Below, piece by piece: positions 1 through 7,200 of a stretch of DNA of 17,859 nt (positions within the stretch are counted from its first letter, which is position 1; every line of letters begins with the position of its first letter). The position numbers were made by a program, and so were the translations under genes. The notes beneath the pieces are model-generated. The model had not been told where the DNA came from, made no database searches, and worked only from the letters and a program-made list of their open reading frames with translations. The DNA comes from Myxococcales bacterium (GTDB lineage Bacteria > Myxococcota_A > Polyangia > Fen-1088), in NCBI GenBank assembly GCA_003170035.1, contig PMZX01000234.1, forward strand, positions 3,381 to 21,239. Direction: 5' to 3'.

Positions 1-1590
1 ATCAAGAAGCTCAAACCCCCGAAGGTGGGCGGCTACTTCGACGTGAATCTGCTCGACTCCAGCCTCTACTTGGAGGCGCCCATCGGTGACAAGGCCGCGG
101 TGGCGGCTTCAATCCGTCGCAGCTACATCGACTGGATCTTGAACAACGTCATTCCGGCCAACGCACCCATCACGGACATCACTCTGCCCCGCTACTACGA
201 CTATCAGTTGTTGGCCAACTACCGCCCGGCTCCGGCGCACGATCTGCGCCTGTTCATATTCGGTTCGGACGACACATTCAGCATCGTTCTGCGCAACGTG
301 GCCCGCGCTGGCACAGAACTGGCCGGCAACCAGATATCCGATTCCACCAGTTTCTATCGGGCCCTGGCCACTTATCGCTACGTCCCGGCTGATCGGTTCG
401 AGAACATGGTTCGTCTATCGCAAGGCCGCGACAAAGGGGATTTTCAGATCTTCCAGTTCTACTCGCACTTCACGGTCGACACGACCCACGTGCGGGATAC
501 GGCCCGCTACGAATGGTCGAAGAAGCTGGCGCTCACCGCCGGCCTCGATTTCATTTACTACCGGTTCAGCATCAACGTGTACTCACCCAGTGCGCCTCAG
601 GAGGGTCAGGATTCGGCCATGCCCAGCCTCACTGATGCCCACCAGACGACGGTCTCGGGGTTGAACATCTTCTTGCCGGGCGCATTTGTCGAGCTGGAAC
701 TCCGGCCTCTACAGGGGCTACTCATTCTGCCCGGTTTTCGTTTCGACTATTACTCCGACATCTCCCAAGCAACCTTTGCGCCGCGCCTAACGGTGCGCTA
801 TCAACTGAGCAAGCCGGTGGCCTTGAAGGCGGGCGTGGGTCTCTTCTATCAGGAGCCCGCTATCGAGGAAGGGCAGACCGACAAGAACTTCGGCAATCCC
901 GATCTGAAAGCCGAGCGGGCGCTTCACTATTCGGCGGGAGTCGAGTGGAGGCCGCGCGAACACGTCAACCTGGACGTGACCGGCTTCTACAAGGATCTGA
1001 GCAACTGGGTCAGTGCTACGACGGCCACGACCATTCGCGATGGAATCACAACGCCTCTGCGCTACGACAACAACGGCGCGGGGCGGGTCTACGGCATGGA
1101 GGTGGTGGCCCGTCACGAACTGACCAGCAAATTCACCGGCTGGCTCGCCTACACCCTGTCGCGCGCACAGAGGCGTGATTCGGGCAGCACGTCGTACCGC
1201 CTGTTCGAGTTCGATCAGACGCACATCCTGACCCTCTTCGGCACCTACCAGTTGCCGCGCAACTGGCAGGTCGGCTCGCGTTTCCGCCTGGTGAGCGGCG
1301 ATCCCACCACGCCGGTCACCGGCGCGGTCTACAACGCTTCGATCGATCGCTACAGTGCCATCTACGGCGCCAAGTACAGCGACCGCCTGCCGCCGTTCAT
1401 CCAGTTCGACCTGCGCGTGGACAAGCGCTGGATCTTCAATCGCTGGATGCTGAACGCGTATCTCGATCTGCAGAACGTGCTCAACCGCGCCAATCCCGAG
1501 GCCATACAGTACAACTACGACTTCACCAAGAGCCAGGTGCGCCAGGGGCTTCCCATCTATCCCATCATCGGTCTGCGGGGGGAATTCTAA
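1..1590 (+). CDS. TonB-dependent receptor, C-terminal beta-barrel part (5' end outside window)
   Basis: The reading frame is open from the first base, so the gene begins upstream; the first in-frame GTG at 25 is very unlikely to be the true start. The visible ~529 residues are strand-like segments with alternating aromatic and polar residues. Examples are the stretch containing RLFIFGSDDTF and a typical receptor segment with NPDLKAERALHYSAGVEW, followed by FYKDLSNWV. The protein ends IIGLRGEF; a C-terminal Phe is characteristic of outer-membrane barrels inserted by the BAM machinery. The family imports siderophores, cobalamin, metals or glycans using TonB/ExbBD energy. The plug domain, TonB box and signal peptide lie outside the window, so the substrate cannot be judged. 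The stop codon overlaps the next gene's ATG by one base (TAATG), so the two are probably co-translated. I am confident of the family, not of the ligand. Confidence 0.9.
   Translation: MKKLKPPKVGGYFDVNLLDSSLYLEAPIGDKAAVAASIRRSYIDWILNNVIPANAPITDITLPRYYDYQLLANYRPAPAHDLRLFIFGSDDTFSIVLRNVARAGTELAGNQISDSTSFYRALATYRYVPADRFENMVRLSQGRDKGDFQIFQFYSHFTVDTTHVRDTARYEWSKKLALTAGLDFIYYRFSINVYSPSAPQEGQDSAMPSLTDAHQTTVSGLNIFLPGAFVELELRPLQGLLILPGFRFDYYSDISQATFAPRLTVRYQLSKPVALKAGVGLFYQEPAIEEGQTDKNFGNPDLKAERALHYSAGVEWRPREHVNLDVTGFYKDLSNWVSATTATTIRDGITTPLRYDNNGAGRVYGMEVVARHELTSKFTGWLAYTLSRAQRRDSGSTSYRLFEFDQTHILTLFGTYQLPRNWQVGSRFRLVSGDPTTPVTGAVYNASIDRYSAIYGAKYSDRLPPFIQFDLRVDKRWIFNRWMLNAYLDLQNVLNRANPEAIQYNYDFTKSQVRQGLPIYPIIGLRGEF
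1577..1584 (+). promoter_or_regulatory. Shine-Dalgarno sequence of the barrel-like gene, inside the receptor gene
   Basis: GGGGGGAA lies 5 nt before the ATG at 1590, inside the last codons of the upstream receptor gene. With the one-base stop/start overlap it supports ATG 1590 as the start and translational coupling. Confidence 0.6.
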
Positions 1591-2207
1591 TGCGTCGGCA
1601 ATTGCTTGTCGGTCTGGCTGCGCTGGTCGTCCTGGCGGTCGGTGTAGTGAGTCCGGTGCGGGCCCAGACGCTGGAACTGCCGCGTGCGCGGCAGGGGTAC
1701 TGGATCGGCGTCGGTTTCGTCGAGCCGGTCTCTCATCTCAATGAAGAGGGCAAGAACCGCGGCTTGTACACCGGACAGGGCGCCAGCTTCCGCATCGGCG
1801 AGCTTGTGACCCAGCGGCTTGGCCTCGGCCTGCTAGTGGAGTACAGCGGACTCAAGAAGGGCAGCGACCAGGGACGCGTGGGCGGGCTGACTCTCGAAGG
1901 AAGCGCGACACTGTGGCGCGGGTTGTCCGCACATACCGGGCTGGGAGTGGGTTTCGTGTACGTGACCGATCAAAACAGCCAGGACAAGTCCTTGCGTGGA
2001 GGCGGGGGCTCGTATTTCCTTGCCGGCGCAAGCTACGACTTCTTCCCGTGGCGCAAGCGCCTGACCGGAGGCTGGGCTATCACGCCGACGGTTGATTTTC
2101 GCGCCATGCCGGACGGCAACATCCACGCCTACACCATGTTCGCCGGCTTGCAGGTGGTGTGGTGGTCGGGCTTGCCGCGCAAGATGCTGATCCTGCCCGA
2201 GGAGTAG
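1590..2207 (+). CDS. Exported outer-membrane beta-barrel-like protein, unknown function
   Basis: A 205-residue protein with a clear Sec signal peptide: MRR, a hydrophobic core, then cleavage after SPVRA at about residue 25. The mature part is rich in Gly and aromatic residues and has alternating strand patterns such as YWIGVGFVEPV, GLGLLVEYSGL, GLGVGFVYVTD and YFLAGASYDFFPW. This resembles a small eight-stranded barrel of the OmpA/OmpW or generic outer-membrane beta-barrel type. The C-terminus (MLILPEE) is not the classical terminal Phe/Trp, so the last strand may end earlier, near VWW at about residues 189-191. It starts within the stop codon of the TonB-dependent receptor and has its own strong ribosome-binding site, so it is probably a partner or co-regulated surface protein of that receptor. 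I do not recognise a named family. Confidence 0.75.
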   Translation: MRRQLLVGLAALVVLAVGVVSPVRAQTLELPRARQGYWIGVGFVEPVSHLNEEGKNRGLYTGQGASFRIGELVTQRLGLGLLVEYSGLKKGSDQGRVGGLTLEGSATLWRGLSAHTGLGVGFVYVTDQNSQDKSLRGGGGSYFLAGASYDFFPWRKRLTGGWAITPTVDFRAMPDGNIHAYTMFAGLQVVWWSGLPRKMLILPEE

Positions 2208-2225
2208 CCGCTGTTCGGCGCTCGC

Positions 2226-2246
2226 GCCGCTGTGCTAGGTTCTGCC
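2226..2246 (+). promoter_or_regulatory. Putative -10 promoter element abutting the lipoprotein start; shared 21-bp block
   Basis: This 21-bp block contains TGTGCTAGGTT and recurs at 4029-4049 with one mismatch. The hexamer TAGGTT (2236-2241) ends 6 nt before the ATG at 2248, so transcription from it would begin at or next to the start codon and give a leaderless mRNA. No convincing -35 or Shine-Dalgarno sequence is visible. The promoter role is inferred from motif and spacing. Confidence 0.4.
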
Positions 2247-2247
2247 G

Positions 2248-2466
2248 ATGCGCCTGGCTTCACAGTCAGTGTTTTCCTGGACGCTGCTCGCGCTGCTCGC
2301 GCTCACCAGCGCCTGCGCCACGACCATCTCTCCTGAACGGCGCCAGCGCATGTCGGACTGCGCGGCTCAATGTGATACGGGAAGGGAACCGCCGCAGATC
2401 GGGCCGATGGGCACGCCCGCGAATCAGCACGACACCCGCACCGACTGCGAGAAGCGCTGCCAGTGA
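2248..2466 (+). CDS. Small lipoprotein with twin CX3C cysteine motif (intact copy)
   Basis: A 72-residue protein. Residues 1-22 form a lipoprotein signal peptide with hydrophobic core WTLLALLALTSA and a lipobox-like LTSAC, putting the lipidated Cys at residue 23. The 50-residue mature part has four further cysteines in two CX3C pairs: C38-AAQ-C42 and C67-EKR-C71, separated by 24 residues. This suggests a helical hairpin held by two disulfides; the fold is an inference. The ATG lies 7 nt after a TAGGTT -10-like hexamer. The gene ends 10 bp before the DUF434-type gene. Its mature region is repeated at 9129-9284, where the signal peptide is missing and C42 is Gly. The function is unknown; it is probably anchored in the periplasm or outer membrane. 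Confidence 0.7.
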   Translation: MRLASQSVFSWTLLALLALTSACATTISPERRQRMSDCAAQCDTGREPPQIGPMGTPANQHDTRTDCEKRCQ

Positions 2467-2721
2467 GCCTTTCGCCATGCCTGACCAGCGCCAGCACCGC
2501 GGACGCCATCCGGCCGACAGTCGGCTCTTCGCATCTGCCGAGGTGCCAGTCCTGCGCCGGGCGACAGAGGAGCTGTCTTGGCTCTTGGAGCGCGGATACA
2601 GCCAGGTCGCGACGCTGAAACTGGTGGGCGATCACTTCGGGCTACGCGAGCGACAGCGACTTGCGGTGTTGCGCAGTTCCTGTGGCGCGAGCGCCGCGGC
2701 CGAGCGCGGCCGGCGGCGATT
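2311..2721 (+). repeat. Long direct repeat, left copy (lipoprotein C-terminal part + DUF434 N-terminal part)
   Basis: This 411-bp block aligns without indels to 9129-9539. I counted about 38 differences over the 408 positions from 2314, giving about 91% identity. The right edge is sharp: both copies read GGCGGCGATT and then diverge completely. The left edge falls at the lipidated Cys codon of the lipoprotein. Differences fall mainly at third codon positions of both genes. Confidence 0.93.
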
Positions 2722-2821
2722 GGCGGACGTCTGGGCAGACGGCGCCCAAGCAACGCAATTCTCGACGGACGAACATAGTAGCCACCACGCGGGGCTATTC
2801 GTACAGTTCCGCGCTCGATAG
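2477..2821 (+). pseudogene. Truncated DUF434-domain gene (81 native codons plus foreign tail)
   Basis: From ATG 2477 the first 81 residues match the full-length protein at 9295-10011. They include HRGRHPADSRLF, the LSWLLERGY stretch, LKLVGDHFGLRERQRLAV and SSCG. At base 2721 the match stops. The frame runs on for 33 unrelated residues and terminates at 2821, overlapping the 3' end of the opposite-strand Kelch gene by 27 bp. What remains is roughly the N-terminal DUF434 domain; the second domain, carrying the DGFN motif, is lost. It could still be translated as a single-domain protein. Of about 18 differences from the intact copy, about 13 are silent, so this copy was under protein-level selection for most of its divergence. 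I call it a pseudogene because its second half is replaced by unrelated sequence. Confidence 0.75.
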
Positions 2822-3952
2822 ATACCCGCCGGCGATGAGCACCGTCCCGTTTTGCAACAGCGTCGCCGTGGGCGACTCCCTTGAGGCAGTCATGCTGCCG
2901 GTGGCCGCGAACGTCCCGACCGCTGGGTCGTACAGTTCAGCGCTCGAGATTGGCGTGCCGACAGCAAATCCGGCGCCGCCGAGCACCCAAGCGTCTCCGC
3001 CGGCGACGAGCACCTTGCCGTTGGGCAACAAGTTCGCCGTATGCCTTGCCCTCCATTCGGTCATCCCCGTGGGCGTGAATGTCCCAAGGCTTGGGTCGTA
3101 TAGCTCCGCGCTCCCGAAAGACTTGCTGTCAGAGCCGCCGGTGACGAGCACCGTCCCGTTTTGCAACAACGTCGCGGTGTAAAGACACCTTGCCACGGTC
3201 ATGCTGCCGGTGGGGGTGAATGTCCCGGCTCTTGGGTCGTATAGCTCCGCGCTCGCGAGGGTACTGCCGTCGGCACCGGTTCCGCCGGCAATGAGGACCT
3301 TCCCACTCGGCAACAAGGTCGCCGTGTGGCACTGCCTTGCCAGGTTCATGCCGTCGGTGGGGGTGAATGTCCCGGCGTTCGGGGCGTATAGCTCCGCGCT
3401 CGCGAGGGCACCGGAGTTGACATCGACTCCGCCAGCGATGAGCACCTTCCCGTTGGGCAACAAGGTCGCCGTGTGCCACTCCCTCGCCACGGTCATGCTG
3501 CTGGTGGCGGTGAATGTCCCGGCGCTCGAGGCGTATAGCTCCGCGCTCCCGAGAGACCTGTTGCCATCGTCTCCGCCGGCGATGAGGACCTTCCCATTCG
3601 GCAACAAGGTCGCCGTGTGGTACTCCCTTGCCACGGTCATGGTGCCGGTGGCGGTGAATGTCCCGGCCGCTGGGTCGTATAGCTCCGCGCTCGCGAGGGT
3701 AGTGAAGCTGACATCGTCTCCGCCGGCGATAAGGACCTTCCCACTCGGCAACAAGGTCGCCGTGTGGTACTCCCTTGCCACGGTCATGCTGCCCATTGGC
3801 ACGAAAATTCCTTGCAGCACCGTGCTGCCCGCGTCTGCGGCGGTACTGCTCCGAAGTCCGCTGCCACGGCCGCACCCGGCTGCACCCGCGGGGATGACAA
3901 ACATGGACAGCACCACCGACTTCACGAAAACAAAACGCAGGCAATTCGACAT
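2795..3952 (-). CDS. Kelch-repeat protein, putative secreted lipoprotein
   Basis: A 385-residue protein from ATG 3952. The start gives a compact signal sequence ([11 protein letters not shown], a hydrophobic run, then AGAAGC with a possible lipidated Cys at 27; the lipobox is weak because position -3 is Ala). In-frame ATG 3985 and GTG 4003 would add 11 or 17 residues. From about residue 53 there are seven units of 45-55 residues of the form [20 protein letters not shown], then [12 protein letters not shown] and GTFTPTG. These are bacterial Kelch/galactose-oxidase-like blades, predicting a seven-bladed propeller that ends in SAELYE. Such proteins usually bind carbohydrate or protein ligands outside the cell; no catalytic residues are evident. 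It lies between the two arms of the 411-bp repeat, divergent from the 1600-residue gene, and is probably part of the same cargo. Confidence 0.85.
   Translation of the reverse strand: MSNCLRFVFVKSVVLSMFVIPAGAAGCGRGSGLRSSTAADAGSTVLQGIFVPMGSMTVAREYHTATLLPSGKVLIAGGDDVSFTTLASAELYDPAAGTFTATGTMTVAREYHTATLLPNGKVLIAGGDDGNRSLGSAELYASSAGTFTATSSMTVAREWHTATLLPNGKVLIAGGVDVNSGALASAELYAPNAGTFTPTDGMNLARQCHTATLLPSGKVLIAGGTGADGSTLASAELYDPRAGTFTPTGSMTVARCLYTATLLQNGTVLVTGGSDSKSFGSAELYDPSLGTFTPTGMTEWRARHTANLLPNGKVLVAGGDAWVLGGAGFAVGTPISSAELYDPAVGTFAATGSMTASRESPTATLLQNGTVLIAGGYLSSAELYE
2800..3800 (-). repeat. Seven degenerate tandem repeats (~150 bp) inside the Kelch gene
   Basis: DNA copies of the Kelch blade recur about every 135-170 bp. 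On the plus strand each shows a variant of GGCAACAAGGTCGCCGTGTG, then TGCCACGGTCATG, GTGAATGTCCCGG and GTATAGCTCCGCGCTC. The middle copies (about 3290-3790) are most alike and the terminal ones more divergent, which suggests expansion by unequal recombination. All are in coding sequence. Confidence 0.8.
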
Positions 3953-4009
3953 GGGGCCGCCAGGTGCGGGTGACGCAGGCGCCATGGACGCTCTATCAAC
4001 CACCCGAGC

Positions 4010-4015
4010 AGTCTA
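4010..4015 (-). promoter_or_regulatory. Putative -10 element (TAGACT) of the Kelch gene
   Basis: On the minus strand TCGGGTAGACTG contains a TAGACT hexamer. The predicted transcription start is about 4003-4004, coinciding with an in-frame GTG (4003) of the Kelch ORF. The same 12-bp sequence occurs upstream of the YfhO-type gene (17773-17784) at nearly the same distance from its ATG. No clear -35 is visible. Confidence 0.35.
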
Positions 4016-4028
4016 CCCGAAAGCAGCC

Positions 4029-4049
4029 GCCGCTGTGCTAGGTTTTGCC
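4029..4049 (+). promoter_or_regulatory. Second copy of the 21-bp TGCTAGGTT promoter-like block
   Basis: This block matches 2226-2246 at 20 of 21 positions and carries the same TGTGCTAGGTT core. It faces the 1600-residue gene but lies about 225 bp upstream of its ATG, back to back with the Kelch -10 candidate. It may be a distal promoter giving a long leader, or a relic of a lost gene start. Confidence 0.35.
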
Positions 4050-4162
4050 TGTACGCTTGACATCGCGGATCGGGAGTGTTCCGGCCACGCAAGAATCCCT
4101 ACCGACTGGCCGGCCACGTCGCGGACCAGCGCCAGAGCGGCCGGCTGGGCATCGGAATCAGC

Positions 4163-4191
4163 TTGACCTCGGTGCCGGTCTGGTGTTAGAG
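4163..4191 (+). promoter_or_regulatory. Candidate sigma70-type promoter of the 1600-residue gene
   Basis: TTGACC (4163-4168) and TTAGAG (4186-4191) are separated by 17 bp. The -35 matches TTGACA at five of six positions; the -10 is weak but preceded by TG. The expected start is near 4198, giving a leader of about 75 nt before ATG 4274. An SD-like AAAGGGG lies 6 nt before that ATG. Confidence 0.4.
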
Positions 4192-4273
4192 GCCGGTATG
4201 GGACAGTGCGGCTATCCGGGCAGACTCGAGAAACGCCGCCACCAACTCAAGCACTGCCTCAAAGGGGTTTCTC

Positions 4274-7200
4274 ATGCAACCTGCTTTTCTCGTACGCAGC
4301 CATCTTCTCCGCTATCTCCTGATTGCCCCACTCCTGCTCCTGCTGGACATCAGCCAAGCCAGAGCGGCGGACATCTTCTGCCTTTCTCCCCCGATTGTAA
4401 CACCTCCCATCCATGCCTGCGCCCAAGCCGTCCATGTCACAGGCTTTAACCCCCACGCCACAGTCCGTGTCTACGCGGGAGACGAAAAGGTTGGCGAAGC
4501 GACGCCAGTCTTTTCGTTTGCCAACATCCACTTGACCAGGGCGCTCCAAGCGGGTGAGCTAATCACCGCCGACCAGACCGAGCCATGGGGCGAAAACGGC
4601 GACACCGCCTACAGCCCGCGCTCCATCAATTCCGTGCCCGTGACCACCTTTAGCGGAACCCTCGGCAAACCAACAGTCGATAAGGTCATCTATGAATGTG
4701 GCCATATAGTGCCGGTCGATGGGCTGGTCGAGAGCAGCAACGTCGCAGTGTTTGCGGACGCCCAAACAGACCCAATAGGTCAGGAGGATGCACCCGAGAA
4801 GTGGATACCAGTGTTTACCAGCGCCTTGGTGGTGAACCAGAGTATTACGGCCCGCCAAACGTTGTGCACCGCCTCCAGCGACCCGTCAGATGGTGTGCCG
4901 GTAAAAGCTTCTCCCGCCTCGATCCCGACACCCAAAGTTGTCTCGGCCATATTTGGCAGCGACCGGATCACGGTCACGAATCTCTTGACCGGCGCGCTGA
5001 TAGAGGTTTCTGATGTTTCTGGTGCAGGGACGGTAGTGGGGGGGGGCTACGCGACCGCCGCAACCAACTGGGTGCCGCTCAGTGTCTCCGTGACCAATAC
5101 CCCATCCCTCAAGGTTACGCAGAAACTGTGCGAAGGTGCGATCTCCGAACCTGCGGTTGTTACGGCATCAGGTGTCTTGCCCACGCCCGTATTGGTAGAC
5201 CCTATCTACGATCAGCAACAGTTCGTTTTCATCCGCAAGGCCCTGCTCAATGCGACCCTCGCCATCTATTCTTCCAGTTCCCCTGACCCAAGTGTCCCAA
5301 TTGCGTTTGGCGGCGGAACACCCGAGCCGGATGGTGCCCTGGCCCTGGCCCTAGTACGACCGGTCGTCACGGGGGAAGTCATCCATGCCGCGGAGTATCT
5401 CGGAAGTGCCGCCTCCAGCGATTCAAACAGCGTGACGGTGAGCGGAGCAGCGGCTCCACCGACCATAACCTACCAGGGTTCGGAGCCGTATTTCACTGCC
5501 AATACCAGCGGCGGCGAACAGCAGATAGACGGGCCCGTGTATCCTCGAGCGAGGGGGCTGGGTCCCATCATCCAGGTCGCGACTGGTGCGTGCAGTCTGG
5601 GCGTCAACTTCGTCGTGACGCGTCCTGGCAGTGTCCAGATCACCCACGATACTTTGACCGCGGAGGCTCTTGGCCGGTTCCCCTGGCAGGTGCCATGGGC
5701 ATCTTTGAGCCTCGACGGTTCAAGTGGCGGAATACTCGCGGGTAAGTACACGGTCGACGCGACCAATAACTGCAACAACGCCACAGCCCAGAGTCACTTC
5801 TACGTCATCTTCGATCCCCAAGAGGTCGGAGGACCTGACGTGTTTTCCTTCCAGGAAACCGGTATTTGGTTTGGGGTGAAGACGCAGACCGACCGCAACG
5901 ACCCATCCCCGCTCCCGCCCGGCCAGGGCGGCGACTACGGAATGAGCTTCGCCCTTCACATCAAGGACGCCAGGGTCTTCGGCAAGGCCATTGCGCAAGT
6001 CAACGGTGTGTCGAACCAATACCTAGCCATGCAAAAGCTCCTGACCTACGAAGCAGGGATGTTCGGCTTCGCCACCAGCTCGTATCATGAACACGATGTG
6101 CTGAAGTTGCTCGGCTACCTGGACCAAAACCCGTACCTGACGGTTCAGTGCTTTGAGGACGCAAATATGCTGGTCGCACTGCTGCGTTCAGTTGGCATCC
6201 CCAGTCACCCGGTAACCGGGGACGCCGCCAGCGGGAACTGCAAAGGCTGGGATTTCGATACTTGGGTCGAGGCCAAGGCCGTGGGGTTTGGGGAGTCGGC
6301 TGCCCGGTGGTGGGCGATGCATTCTCACCAGGAGGCAGGCGCACTGGGTCCGAGTACCAGGGCTCAGGCCGGCGACCCGGCGGGAACCTGGTCTTCCGGC
6401 GGCTGCAATGTCGCCTCCAAAGAAACCAACGATGATATCTTCATGGCGAACGAAGGTTGGGTCAATGCCTCAAGCAGCGATTTTGACAACTACAAGGCGG
6501 ATATCACATACCAATGGAATAGCTGCGGTAGGCCAGCCGAAAACTTCAGTACAAAGGCTGCCTGGGTGGATCACATGTGCGTGTTTCCCGCCGATGACAA
6601 CTACTGGGGCGTGGGGCATTGGGAATGCGACATTCAGCCCTCGACGAGTGCTCTCACGATCAGCGTCGATGGGCCCCATCGGGTTGGGGACGTGGTAAAC
6701 GCCAACGTGACGATCGACAATCCGACCGCGACCGACAAGCAGGGGACCCTGAACGTGATCATCGCCATCAATGACATCTTGACGATGATCGTTCCAGACG
6801 CGCAATTTGACTTGGGCGGACTGTCGGTTACCGTGCCGAGCGGGACCAATCAGGTGTACGGTTTTACCTATACATTGCCTGTGGATCTGTCGTCGGCCAA
6901 CGCCTACTCGATCGTGGCCACGACCCAGTACATCAGCGGGCAAGCAGGTGACTCCGGTCAGGCCCCGTTCTTCGTGGACGCATTCTACGACATGGCGCTC
7001 GATCTCCCGACCAACCTACAAGCATGTGCGGAGGACGTGGATTGTTCTTTCAATGCGACGTTGCATGTTGCCAACACGACCTCGGTGAGCGTCACTGACT
7101 TGAATTTCGACCTTTCCCTTCCGTTCGGCGTCCAGACACCCAGCGGAGGCGATCGGGTGACGCTGCACGAGGATCGGCTTGCGGCTGGCGCTGAGATCGT

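Larger units (their letters stand above)
4016..4273. other. Intergenic region between divergent Kelch and 1600-residue genes
   Basis: About 260 bp with no convincing gene. It holds the 21-bp TGCTAGGTT block, a stand-alone TTGACA (4057-4062) without a matching -10, and the TTGACC/TTAGAG pair listed separately. An ORF beginning TTG at 4045 runs into the next gene in another frame; its product looks random and I do not call it. Confidence 0.5.

Noticed and set aside
2159..2476. Upstream extension of the truncated DUF434 frame
   Set aside because: It overlaps two genes and is not conserved in the second copy; homology begins at the ATG 2477/9295.
2800..3800. CRISPR-like periodic repeats
   Set aside because: The period is ~150 bp, the units are degenerate and translate into Kelch blades; there are no short identical repeats with unique spacers.
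3201..4166. Long plus-strand ORF antisense to the Kelch gene
   Set aside because: It repeats with the Kelch period because it is the shadow of the tandem blades; it has no signal, domain or ribosome-binding site.
4045..4449. 134-codon ORF starting TTG before the 1600-residue gene
   Set aside because: It overlaps the signal-peptide region of the real gene in another frame and has no recognisable features.
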